Assembly: GCA_030530525.1 (NCBI GenBank)
Contig: JAUMUT010000017.1
Span: 1 to 41,932, forward strand
Length of the DNA stretch: 41,932 bases
Source: Capnocytophaga sp.
Lineage (GTDB): Bacteria; Bacteroidota; Bacteroidia; Flavobacteriales; Flavobacteriaceae
Reading direction: 5' to 3'
In this document: positions 16,377-24,379 of the stretch, piece by piece
Layout: every line of letters begins with the position of its first letter
Numbering within the stretch: position 1 is the stretch's first letter
Notes under the pieces: model-generated
Told to the model about the DNA's origin: nothing
Database searches by the model: none
Seen by the model: the letters and a program-made list of their open reading frames with translations, nothing else
Program-made: the position numbers and the translations under genes

Positions 16377-17810
16377 ATGGCAATACAAATAAAAGGAGAT
16401 AGAGATTATGAAGATATTCCTTCATTGAAAGCTAAAGCATTGCGTATCAACTTAAATAAGAGTATTTACGGAACTTTCTCTGAAATTGGTGCAGGACAAG
16501 AAACCGTACGACATTTTTTCCGTGCTGGTGGCGCATCGGGTACTATTGCCAAAGCCGTAAGTGCTTACGATAAAAATTTTAGCGATGCACTTTACGGACC
16601 AGAAAAAGACGGAAGATATGTAACCGAAGGACGATTGAAAAAAATGCTCTTGCACGAAACCAAACTCCTTGAAGACAGACTTCCGAGGGATAAAAATCCT
16701 GAAAAATTATTTTTTACCTATGCCAATACTGTAGCTACGATTGACTTTGCAAAACGCTATAAAGGACACGGCTGGGTAGGTATTCGCTTCCAATTAGACC
16801 CCGAAGGCGAATATAATGAAATTATTCTTCACATACGTTTTCACCAAACCGAAACCCGCGCACAGCAAGAAACTCTTGGTATTCTGGGGGTTAATCTTAT
16901 TTATAGTGCTTTTTATCAGTCTGACAACCCAACCAAAATCGTACATTTTCTATATGACCACATTGATAAAGATTTGATAGAAATTGATTTGATAAACTTC
17001 TCAGGTCCAGACTTTTCTCATATTGATAATCGTTTAATGAGTCTTCAACTTATCAAAAACGGTACTACCGAAGCGGTAATGTTTGGAGCTGATGGAAATA
17101 ATATTCTACCTGCGGAACAATTATATAAAAAAAATATCCTTACCTTTCGAGGAAGTTTTCGCCCTGTAACCAAGGTAAATATTGAGATGTTTGAAAAATC
17201 TTTGGAAATGTTTTTGCAAGAAAAAGACGTAAATCCAAACCGAACCGAAGTTATTTTTGAAATCACGCTATCCAATCTCTTAGAGCAAGGCGAAATAGAT
17301 GAGCAAGACTTTATGGATAGAGCGAAAATATTATGCTCTTTGGGTTATAAAGTACTGATTTCCAACTTTAAAGAATATTATCGCTTAGCAGAATATTACG
17401 GAAATTACACCAAAGCCCATATGGGAATAGGAATGGGAGTAGAAACCCTCATTGCTATTTTCAATGAAGATTATTATACTCACCTCAGTGGGGGAATTTT
17501 GGAGGCTTTCGGCAAATTATTCTACCGAGATATAAAAATTTATCTTTACCCTTCCTTAGATGCCGAAACCAAAGAAATTATCACAAGTGAAACCTTGAAA
17601 GTTACCCCACAAATGAAAGAATTATACAAATTCTTCAAATATAATGGGCAAATTGTAGATATTCAAAATTACACGAAAAGTTATTTAGGAATTTCTTCCA
17701 GAAAAGTAATTAAACAAATAAAAAATGGCGAAGATGGCTGGCAAGAAATGGTACCAGAAGGTGTAGCCGAAAAAATAATGCAAAAAGGATTTTTTGGTTG
17801 GAAAAAATAA
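16377..17810 (+). CDS. Conserved 477-residue protein of unknown function
   Basis: A soluble cytosolic-looking protein without signal peptide or membrane segment. It opens MAIQIKGDRDYEDIPSLKAK, then has IYGTFSEIGAGQETVRHFFR and GGASGTIAKAVSAYD. I recognise this N-terminus as a widely conserved Bacteroidota family. Automatic annotation has called relatives a nicotinate-nucleotide adenylyltransferase, but I see no HxGH or other nucleotidyltransferase motif, so I leave the function open. The middle (about 130-330) alternates strands and helices, and the C-terminus includes DGWQEMVPEGVAEKIMQKGFFGW. The gene is monocistronic with a short leader; I see no clear terminator after it. The high conservation I recall suggests a core role. 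Confidence 0.75.
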   Translation: MAIQIKGDRDYEDIPSLKAKALRINLNKSIYGTFSEIGAGQETVRHFFRAGGASGTIAKAVSAYDKNFSDALYGPEKDGRYVTEGRLKKMLLHETKLLEDRLPRDKNPEKLFFTYANTVATIDFAKRYKGHGWVGIRFQLDPEGEYNEIILHIRFHQTETRAQQETLGILGVNLIYSAFYQSDNPTKIVHFLYDHIDKDLIEIDLINFSGPDFSHIDNRLMSLQLIKNGTTEAVMFGADGNNILPAEQLYKKNILTFRGSFRPVTKVNIEMFEKSLEMFLQEKDVNPNRTEVIFEITLSNLLEQGEIDEQDFMDRAKILCSLGYKVLISNFKEYYRLAEYYGNYTKAHMGIGMGVETLIAIFNEDYYTHLSGGILEAFGKLFYRDIKIYLYPSLDAETKEIITSETLKVTPQMKELYKFFKYNGQIVDIQNYTKSYLGISSRKVIKQIKNGEDGWQEMVPEGVAEKIMQKGFFGWKK

Positions 17811-17861
17811 TCTTTTTTAGCTTAGACAAAATAAATTTTAACAAATTAATATAGTTTTTTA

Positions 17862-17893
17862 TTTGCTCATATAAATATAATTCTATAACTTTG
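17862..17893 (+). promoter_or_regulatory. Promoter of gdhA
   Basis: TTTG (17862-17865), 20-base spacer, TAACTTTG (17886-17893). The leader to the ATG at 17987 is about 85 bases. Confidence 0.72.
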
Positions 17894-17986
17894 TAGCTCT
17901 ATTTCAGTGGTTTTCTTTGATAGAAATTAAAAATTATAAAATATTTAATAGAACGTTAATATATTAAAAAATTATTACTTTTAATT

Positions 17987-19327
17987 ATGGATGTAACAAA
18001 AATTATGGCTTCTTTGGAAGCAAAGCACCCTGGTGAAAAAGAATATTTACAGGCTGTTCACGAAGTTTTAGAGTCTGTGGAAGCGGTGTATAATACACAC
18101 CCAGAATTTATTAAAGCAAAAATAATAGAGCGCATTGTAGAGCCTGACCGTATCTTTACTTTTCGTGTGGATTGGGTAGATGATAAAGGAGAAGTACAAT
18201 CCAACATTGGCTATCGCGTACAATTCAACTCTGCTATCGGTCCCTATAAAGGAGGAATCCGTTTTCATAAAGCGGTGAATCTTTCTATGTTAAAATTTTT
18301 AGGATTTGAACAAACATTTAAAAATGCTCTTACTACCCTTCCTATGGGAGGTGCAAAAGGAGGTTCTGATTTTGACCCAATAGGAAAATCAGATGCAGAA
18401 ATAATGCGCTTCTGTCAGGCTTTTATGTTAGAATTATGGAAACACATAGGCCCTGATACAGATGTACCTGCTGGCGATGTTGGTGTTGGTGGTCGTGAAA
18501 TTGGTTATATGTACGGAATGTATAAAAAATTGGCACGCGAATATAATACAGGAGTACTTACAGGAAAAGGTATCAACTGGGGTGGCTCTCTTATTCGTCC
18601 TGAGGCTACTGGCTACGGAGCTCTTTATTTTGTAGAACATATGCTTAGAAAATTAGGCAAGTCTATACAAGGAAAAAGAGTAATTGTTTCTGGTTTTGGT
18701 AATGTAGCTTGGGGAGCAGCGCAAAAAGCTACACAACTTGGCGCAAAAGTTATTGGGCTTTCTGGTCCTGATGGGTGTGTAGAAGTTCCTAACGGAATGA
18801 CTCACGAAATGATTAATTATATGCTTGAACTTCGTGCTTCAAACCAAAATATTGTAGAACCTTTTGCTAAAAAATTTGCTAACGAAAGTAAATTTACTGC
18901 TGGTAAAAAAGTTTGGGTTATCCCAACAGATATTGCACTTCCTTCTGCTTTCCAAAATGAACTTAATGAAGAAGACGCTAAAACATTGATTGCCAACGGA
19001 GTAGAGTTGGTTGCAGAAGTTTCCAATATGGGTTGTACCCCAGAGGCTATTAAGGCTTTCCAAGATGCTAAACTTCCTTTTGCACCAGGAAAAGCAGTTA
19101 ATGCAGGAGGTGTGGCTACTTCTGGTTTAGAAATGACCCAAAATGCGGCGCACCTTGCTTGGACAACAGAAGAAGTAGATGCCAAACTACATCAAATTAT
19201 GGAGTCTATACACAATGCTTGTTTGAAATATGGTGAAGAAAAAGATTACATCAACTATGTAAAAGGCGCAAATATTGCAGGATTTATGAAAGTAGCTTCT
19301 GCAATGCTTGACCAAGGGGTTATTTAA
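17987..19327 (+). CDS. gdhA: NADP-specific glutamate dehydrogenase
   Basis: Interconverts 2-oxoglutarate plus ammonia and glutamate. The 446-residue length and the N-terminal extension fit the hexameric class used for ammonia assimilation. Motifs: IGPYKGGIRFH, TTLPMGGAKGGSDFDP with the catalytic Lys, DVPAGDVGVGGREIGYM, TGKGINWGGS, and the Rossmann motif VSGFGNVAWGAA (about 230-241). The residues after the second dinucleotide-binding strand (GLSGPDG) are compatible with NADP. The gene has its own two-box promoter and a 13-bp terminator. Confidence 0.96.
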   Translation: MDVTKIMASLEAKHPGEKEYLQAVHEVLESVEAVYNTHPEFIKAKIIERIVEPDRIFTFRVDWVDDKGEVQSNIGYRVQFNSAIGPYKGGIRFHKAVNLSMLKFLGFEQTFKNALTTLPMGGAKGGSDFDPIGKSDAEIMRFCQAFMLELWKHIGPDTDVPAGDVGVGGREIGYMYGMYKKLAREYNTGVLTGKGINWGGSLIRPEATGYGALYFVEHMLRKLGKSIQGKRVIVSGFGNVAWGAAQKATQLGAKVIGLSGPDGCVEVPNGMTHEMINYMLELRASNQNIVEPFAKKFANESKFTAGKKVWVIPTDIALPSAFQNELNEEDAKTLIANGVELVAEVSNMGCTPEAIKAFQDAKLPFAPGKAVNAGGVATSGLEMTQNAAHLAWTTEEVDAKLHQIMESIHNACLKYGEEKDYINYVKGANIAGFMKVASAMLDQGVI

Positions 19328-19337
19328 TTATATATTT

Positions 19338-19370
19338 AAAACCTGTTATATATAATGTATAACAGGTTTT
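19338..19370 (+). terminator. Rho-independent terminator after gdhA
   Basis: A 13-bp perfect stem (19338-19350 aaaacctgttata with 19358-19370) and a 7-base loop, then TTCTT. It lies 10 bases after the stop. Confidence 0.88.
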
Positions 19371-19435
19371 TTCTTGTAAGTTTTTACTTTTATCAAAAAA
19401 ATAGAAATTTTCTTTCTTTTTTTAATAAAAATTAG

Positions 19436-19443
19436 TATTTTTG
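19436..19443 (+). promoter_or_regulatory. -7 promoter element of the 64-residue ORF
   Basis: TATTTTTG on the plus strand, 16 bases before the GTG at 19460. Confidence 0.45.
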
Positions 19444-19459
19444 CGAAAATTATAGTATT

Positions 19460-19654
19460 GTGCAAGAGCCGAAATATGTTTTGATGACAGAAGAAGGAAC
19501 TTATCTGGTAGAATACCTTATCGGAGAAGTTGTTTTCAGTACGAGTTTGAGTAAAGCAATGATTTTCTCAGACCATAGAATCGCTTTGCGCTTTAAAGAA
19601 CTTTTATACCAACGCTTTAAAATTATCACAAGTGTTAATACTTATATCTATTAA
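19460..19654 (+). CDS. Small conserved-looking protein of 64 residues
   Basis: I do not recognise the family. The protein starts with GTG at 19460 (MQEPKYVLMTEEGTYLVEYL); an in-frame ATG at 19484 would give MTEEGTYLVEY, a plausible alternative. It is compact, with strand-like N-terminal half and a helix-rich charged C-terminal half (DHRIALRFKELLYQRFKI), and contains no Cys or membrane segment. Reasons to call it real: a -7 element 16 bases upstream, a terminator of gdhA closing the previous transcript, a balanced amino-acid composition unlike a chance AT-rich frame, and no competing frame on either strand. Confidence 0.65.
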   Translation: MQEPKYVLMTEEGTYLVEYLIGEVVFSTSLSKAMIFSDHRIALRFKELLYQRFKIITSVNTYIY

Positions 19655-19959
19655 CTTAAAATATAGTTTATATTTGTTAATTTACATTAATTAATTTCTT
19701 TTCTTTTATAGAAATAACAGAAAATATCTTAAAATAAGATTAATTCTATATTTTCTAATAAAATACAAAAACTGATTTTAGTCATTTGTATTTTTCTATA
19801 ATCTTCGTAATTTTGATACCCGAAAAAAGGTGGTATTTTTCTTCTTAAAAATACTCTTTTCCAAAAGTAAAAAATTAGGGTAACTCCTTGTATTTTTGAT
19901 TATTAAAAACAATTTAAAAAAAATATTAAATATTAAAATATCAACAAAATTTTATTTTT
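19655..19959 (+). other. Intergenic region with the pckA promoter and a long leader
   Basis: 305 bases. It contains the pckA promoter (19785-19815) and then a leader of about 140 bases. The leader holds the short complementary tracts atttttcttcttaaaaat near 19832-19850 but nothing I recognise as a known riboswitch. The first 130 bases hold no recognisable element. Confidence 0.5.
19785..19815 (+). promoter_or_regulatory. Promoter of pckA
   Basis: TTTG (19785-19788), 19-base spacer, TAATTTTG (19808-19815). A second -7-like TATTTTTG at 19891-19898 lacks an upstream box and is less likely. Confidence 0.62.
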
Positions 19960-21534
19960 ATGAGTACAAAAACAATCTCAGTTGAAAATTACGGAATTAA
20001 AAATGCCAATGTGCGTTATCAATTATCAGCAGATGAACTTCACTCTGAAACTCTTAACAAAGGATTAGGAAAAGAAGCTTCTTCTGGTGCGTTGGCAGTA
20101 AATACAGGTAAATTTACAGGACGTTCTCCACAAGACCGTTTTATCGTAGAAGATGAAATAACTAAAGACCGCGTATGGTGGGGAAAAGTAAATATCCCTT
20201 TTGATTCTAAAAAATTTGACGCTCTTTATGATAAAGTGGTAGCTTATCTTTCTGAAAAAGAAATATATGTACACGATGGTTATGTATGTGCAGACCCTAA
20301 ATATCGTACTAATATTCGTACCATTACCGAGCTTCCTTGGAGTAACCTTTTCGCTTACAATATGTTCCTTCGTTTAGAAGACAACGAACTTGCTGGCTTT
20401 AAAGAAGATTGGTTGGTAATCAATGCTCCTGGTTTCTTAGCTACCCCAGAGGTAGATGGTACTCGCCAAGCAAATTTTGCTATCCTTAACTTTACTAAAA
20501 AAGTAGCTCTTATTGGGGGAACAGGTTATACAGGAGAAATTAAAAAAGGAATTTTCTCTGCTATGAACTTTGAGCTTCCTGTATTCCGTAACACAATGCC
20601 AATGCACTGCTCTGCTAACGTAGGAAAAGACGGAGATACAGCTATTTTCTTCGGACTTTCAGGAACTGGTAAAACTACTCTTTCTGCTGACCCTAACAGA
20701 CACCTTATCGGTGATGATGAGCACGGCTGGACCCCAGAAAACTCTGTATTCAACTTTGAAGGTGGTTGCTATGCAAAAGTTGTAGATTTGACCGCAGAAA
20801 AAGAGCCAGAAATTTACGGTGCTATCAAAAAAGGTGCTATCCTTGAAAACGTGATAATGGACGAAAAAGGAGAAGTAGATTTCGCAAATACTACCATCAC
20901 TGAAAACACACGTGTTTCTTACCCTATTTACCATATTGAAAATATTCAGCCTGGCTCTATTGGGCACAATCCTAAAAATATTTTCTTCCTTACTTTTGAT
21001 GCTTACGGAGTATTGCCTCCAATTTCAAAATTAACTCCTAACCAAGCTGCTTACCAATTCATTTCTGGTTATACTTCCAAAGTTGCTGGTACAGAAGTAG
21101 GAATTACAGCTCCTCAAAAAACATTCTCTGCTTGCTTTGGTGCAGCATTTATGCCTCTTCACCCAGCAGAATACGGAAAAATGTTAGCTGAAAAAATTGA
21201 AAAATCAGGGGTAAATGTATGGCTTGTTAATACAGGTTATAACGGAAAAATGAAACGTTGTAGCTTAAAAGATACTCGTGCGCTTATTACCGCTGCTCTT
21301 ACAGGTGCTTTAAACCAAGTAGAATATAAAGAATTACCTATCTTCGGTTTCCAAGTTCCTCAGGCTTGCACTACAGTTTCTGACCAAAGTATCTTAAATC
21401 CTGAAAACACTTGGGATGACAAAGCTCTTTTCGCTGAAAAATCAAAAGAACTTGCAGAAGCATTCATTGAAAACTTCAAAAAATTTGAAGCTGGTGCAGA
21501 TGCAGAAGTACTTAAAGGAGCTCCAAAATTATAA
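19960..21534 (+). CDS. pckA: Phosphoenolpyruvate carboxykinase (ATP)
   Basis: Interconverts oxaloacetate plus ATP and PEP plus CO2 plus ADP in the cytosol. The 524-residue protein has the substrate-loop RSPQDRF (55-61), YTGEIKKG (190-197), the P-loop GLSGTGKTT (232-240) and the metal-binding GDDEHGW (251-257), all diagnostic of the ATP-dependent class. In capnophilic or fermentative Bacteroidota this enzyme can run toward oxaloacetate, fixing CO2 for malate and succinate formation, and mdh in this window would supply the next step; the direction here is inference. It has its own promoter with an unusually long leader and ends at a hairpin shared with the convergent nuclease gene. Confidence 0.97.
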   Translation: MSTKTISVENYGIKNANVRYQLSADELHSETLNKGLGKEASSGALAVNTGKFTGRSPQDRFIVEDEITKDRVWWGKVNIPFDSKKFDALYDKVVAYLSEKEIYVHDGYVCADPKYRTNIRTITELPWSNLFAYNMFLRLEDNELAGFKEDWLVINAPGFLATPEVDGTRQANFAILNFTKKVALIGGTGYTGEIKKGIFSAMNFELPVFRNTMPMHCSANVGKDGDTAIFFGLSGTGKTTLSADPNRHLIGDDEHGWTPENSVFNFEGGCYAKVVDLTAEKEPEIYGAIKKGAILENVIMDEKGEVDFANTTITENTRVSYPIYHIENIQPGSIGHNPKNIFFLTFDAYGVLPPISKLTPNQAAYQFISGYTSKVAGTEVGITAPQKTFSACFGAAFMPLHPAEYGKMLAEKIEKSGVNVWLVNTGYNGKMKRCSLKDTRALITAALTGALNQVEYKELPIFGFQVPQACTTVSDQSILNPENTWDDKALFAEKSKELAEAFIENFKKFEAGADAEVLKGAPKL

Positions 21535-21550
21535 TTTTTATTCTAAATTA

Positions 21551-21579
21551 AAAAGCCTATCTTTTTCAGATAGGCTTTT
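21551..21579. terminator. Bidirectional terminator between pckA and the AddB-like gene
   Basis: A 12-bp perfect stem (21551-21562 aaaagcctatct with 21568-21579) and a 5-base loop, flanked by A and T runs. It lies between convergent stop codons. Confidence 0.85.
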
Positions 21580-21586
21580 TTTTATT

Positions 21587-24349
21587 TTATTTCTCTACAA
21601 AAGGAATATCAGGATTAAAAATTTCTAATAAAAGTGTTTTCAATTTTTCTTCAAAAAGATTTAAAATATTCAAATCTGCTGGAATTATTTCTTTATCTTC
21701 TTTTAAGCCCATAAAACCTTTTTCTAAGTTTTTAAACGAATAATTTCCTACAAATATCTCATTATCAGGGTATAATTTACTTTTATTTATCATATAAGCA
21801 TACATTAATAATTGAAATACCTTGCTGTATTTAAAATCTATAATAAGGTTTTCCCAACTATTTTCACTTAATTTAACATCATTTGGCTCTACTTTCCCTG
21901 TTTTATAGTCTATGATATATAATTTTCCGTTTCGTCTTTCTATTCGGTCGGCAGTTCCGTTAAATAAAAATTTATGAGAAAATTCAGGAAAATTAACTTC
22001 TATTTTTAATTTTTCTTCTATTGCCAATACTTCTATTTTTTCGGTAGCAACTGCCTTTTTCTCCATCTCTAAAAACCGATGAATATATTCTTTTATTACA
22101 TTGAAAATCAATATATTTTTCCCTTCTAAATATTCTTCTTCTCTATATTCTTTTATATTTTTTTGTACCAATTCAGGTACTTTTTCCTGCATTTCTTCAA
22201 TATCTTTTTCTGTTAATATTTTCCCAATATATTTTTTTTGTTGATATTCGTCTTCTGCATCATAAAGGGCTTCCAAAGTAGAATGGACAATTTTACCAAA
22301 AGTGCGTGTTTCTATTATTTCTTCCACCTCTTGTTCTTCTTGTATATTCAAAACTACTTGCTCATAAAAAGTTATCGGATTATGCACGTAACTAGTTAAG
22401 GCTGAGGGAGAAAAGCCTTTTTTACGTTTTTCATCATTACCTGTAGCTATTGCAATGAGTTTCTCCATCAGCTCAGATGTTTTTGGAATATGCAAAGGTG
22501 GAATTATTTCAGAATTAACTTTTGGGGCTAAAATAGTTTCTTTAAGATTTCTATCTGCTTCCAATAATTGCAAAATAAATCTACTTTTTTCATTTCCTTT
22601 TATACTCTCTGCTTCGGTATTGTAAATCAGGCAGATATGTTTTGCTCTTTGAATAATTCTATAAAAATAATAAGAATAAATAGCGTCTCGTTCTTGGTAA
22701 GTGGGCAAATTCAGTACTCGCCTTACATCAAACGGAATAAAGGAAACCGAACTTTTACCCAACGGGAAAATACCTTCATTCATTGAAGTAATAATAACTC
22801 TCTCAAAATCAATATTTTGAGCTTCAATAATACCCATTATTTGCAATCCTTCCAGAGGTTCGCCTTGGAAACTTAACTTTTGTTTTATTAACAAATCATT
22901 ATAAATTTGCCTTAAAACTTTTTCCATAGTTATAAAACCAAATTGCTCTTGTAATTGATATAACTGACTGAATAACTGATAAAAAGAATATAAATATTCT
23001 AAATACAAATCATTATACTTTTCTTCTTTATTTAAAGAATTTTTAATAATTTTTATAATTTCTATTGCATTTGCTATTAATACAGAAGGCGTTACTTCTT
23101 TTCTTTCTACAAAAAATAAATTAATAATCTCTTCATCTATATCTTTTGCACCTTCTAATATTATTTTTTTACTAACATAAACAATATTACTTTTATAAAT
23201 TTTATTTAGAATATTATTTCTGTATTCCTCTGATAATAAATTACTTACCATAGGTTGAAGCAATAAAGCTATCACATCTTTATGATACCAACTTGTGTTT
23301 TCTAAGGTATATAATTTGAAATATGCTCCAAATAAATCGTTCAATGGCGTTTGTTGCAACGGGTAGCCCATTGTTATATTAATAGAAAAATTTTCATTGC
23401 TAATAGATTGAAGCACAGGTATTAACATATTTTCTTCACCTAAAACAAGTGCTGTTTTTTCTAATTCAGAATGAGGAATTTCTTCTATTTTTTGTGCTAC
23501 AAAATGTGCCTGATTTATCTCCTTTGGTACTCCTATTATTTCAATATGTTTCTCTTCTTGATTTTCTTCCAACCACTTTGGCTGTCTATCTTTATTGTAA
23601 TAATCCCATTTTTTATATTTACGAATAAATTCTCCTGCACTATGTCCTTCGTTTTTTAAGTATTTATTATCAATATCCCAATAAATTTCAGAGGGTAATT
23701 CTGTTAAAATTTTTTTGATAATTTTTTCTTCTGCTAAGGTCAAATCATTAAAACCAACAAAAATATGTAGTTTTTCATTATTTTTTTGGATATAAGTATC
23801 TAATTCTTTAACTGCTTCCCGAGCTATAAAGCCTTGATAACCTTGCTTTTGCAATTTCATTTTTTCATAAAAAGCCTCATAATAACCTCCTAATTCTGAC
23901 CAAAATTGCAAATGTTTTTTCAGTTCTTCGGTTGGTTTTTCAATACTTACCGACCAGTGTTCTACTTCCTTAATTGCATAAATATACGGAAAAATTTTCT
24001 TATTTTCTATTAAATAATGATCAATATCGTTAAAATCTTGCAAAATCATTTTTGCCCAACCCATAAACTTCTCAAAATCATCAGGTTCTGAAATACAAGC
24101 ATTTTTATAAGAATCATATAACTCAAAAAGTTGTGTAAGTTCAGGCATTTTCGTATAGCCAGAAATTCGTTCCAAAAGATTATCCATCGTAATAAAATCT
24201 GGCGACATACATACTTTTCCTATTTGCTGAGCAAAATATTTTTTAAGAAAAACTATTCCCCTTCGGTGTGGTAACACAAACACCATATTTTCAGGGTTTA
24301 TATTCTTATAATTTTGTAAAATATCCGTAATTACTCGTTGTAGAAACAT
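21587..24349 (-). CDS. AddB-like PD-(D/E)XK nuclease family protein
   Basis: A 920-residue protein with the layout of AddB, the partner of AddA in double-strand-break resection. The N-terminus FVLPHRRGIVFLKKYF corresponds to the first helicase motif region of AddB, but the GxGKT P-loop is absent, so this half is probably not an active ATPase. The C-terminal region (about 650-920) is a RecB-type nuclease: FSPSALTSYVHNPITFYEQ, FGKIVHSTLEALYD, then GTADRIERRNGKLYIIDYKTG with the catalytic Asp and Lys. I see no four-Cys iron-sulfur cluster. It begins 31 bases after recG and is cotranscribed with it, giving a repair operon. No addA is in the window. Confidence 0.85.
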   Translation of the reverse strand: MFLQRVITDILQNYKNINPENMVFVLPHRRGIVFLKKYFAQQIGKVCMSPDFITMDNLLERISGYTKMPELTQLFELYDSYKNACISEPDDFEKFMGWAKMILQDFNDIDHYLIENKKIFPYIYAIKEVEHWSVSIEKPTEELKKHLQFWSELGGYYEAFYEKMKLQKQGYQGFIAREAVKELDTYIQKNNEKLHIFVGFNDLTLAEEKIIKKILTELPSEIYWDIDNKYLKNEGHSAGEFIRKYKKWDYYNKDRQPKWLEENQEEKHIEIIGVPKEINQAHFVAQKIEEIPHSELEKTALVLGEENMLIPVLQSISNENFSINITMGYPLQQTPLNDLFGAYFKLYTLENTSWYHKDVIALLLQPMVSNLLSEEYRNNILNKIYKSNIVYVSKKIILEGAKDIDEEIINLFFVERKEVTPSVLIANAIEIIKIIKNSLNKEEKYNDLYLEYLYSFYQLFSQLYQLQEQFGFITMEKVLRQIYNDLLIKQKLSFQGEPLEGLQIMGIIEAQNIDFERVIITSMNEGIFPLGKSSVSFIPFDVRRVLNLPTYQERDAIYSYYFYRIIQRAKHICLIYNTEAESIKGNEKSRFILQLLEADRNLKETILAPKVNSEIIPPLHIPKTSELMEKLIAIATGNDEKRKKGFSPSALTSYVHNPITFYEQVVLNIQEEQEVEEIIETRTFGKIVHSTLEALYDAEDEYQQKKYIGKILTEKDIEEMQEKVPELVQKNIKEYREEEYLEGKNILIFNVIKEYIHRFLEMEKKAVATEKIEVLAIEEKLKIEVNFPEFSHKFLFNGTADRIERRNGKLYIIDYKTGKVEPNDVKLSENSWENLIIDFKYSKVFQLLMYAYMINKSKLYPDNEIFVGNYSFKNLEKGFMGLKEDKEIIPADLNILNLFEEKLKTLLLEIFNPDIPFVEK

Positions 24350-24379
24350 TTTTAATTATTTATAAATCAAACACTTAAA

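Noticed and set aside
18817-19185. 122-residue minus-strand ORF inside gdhA
   Set aside because: Antisense shadow of gdhA; composition reflects codon bias of the sense strand.
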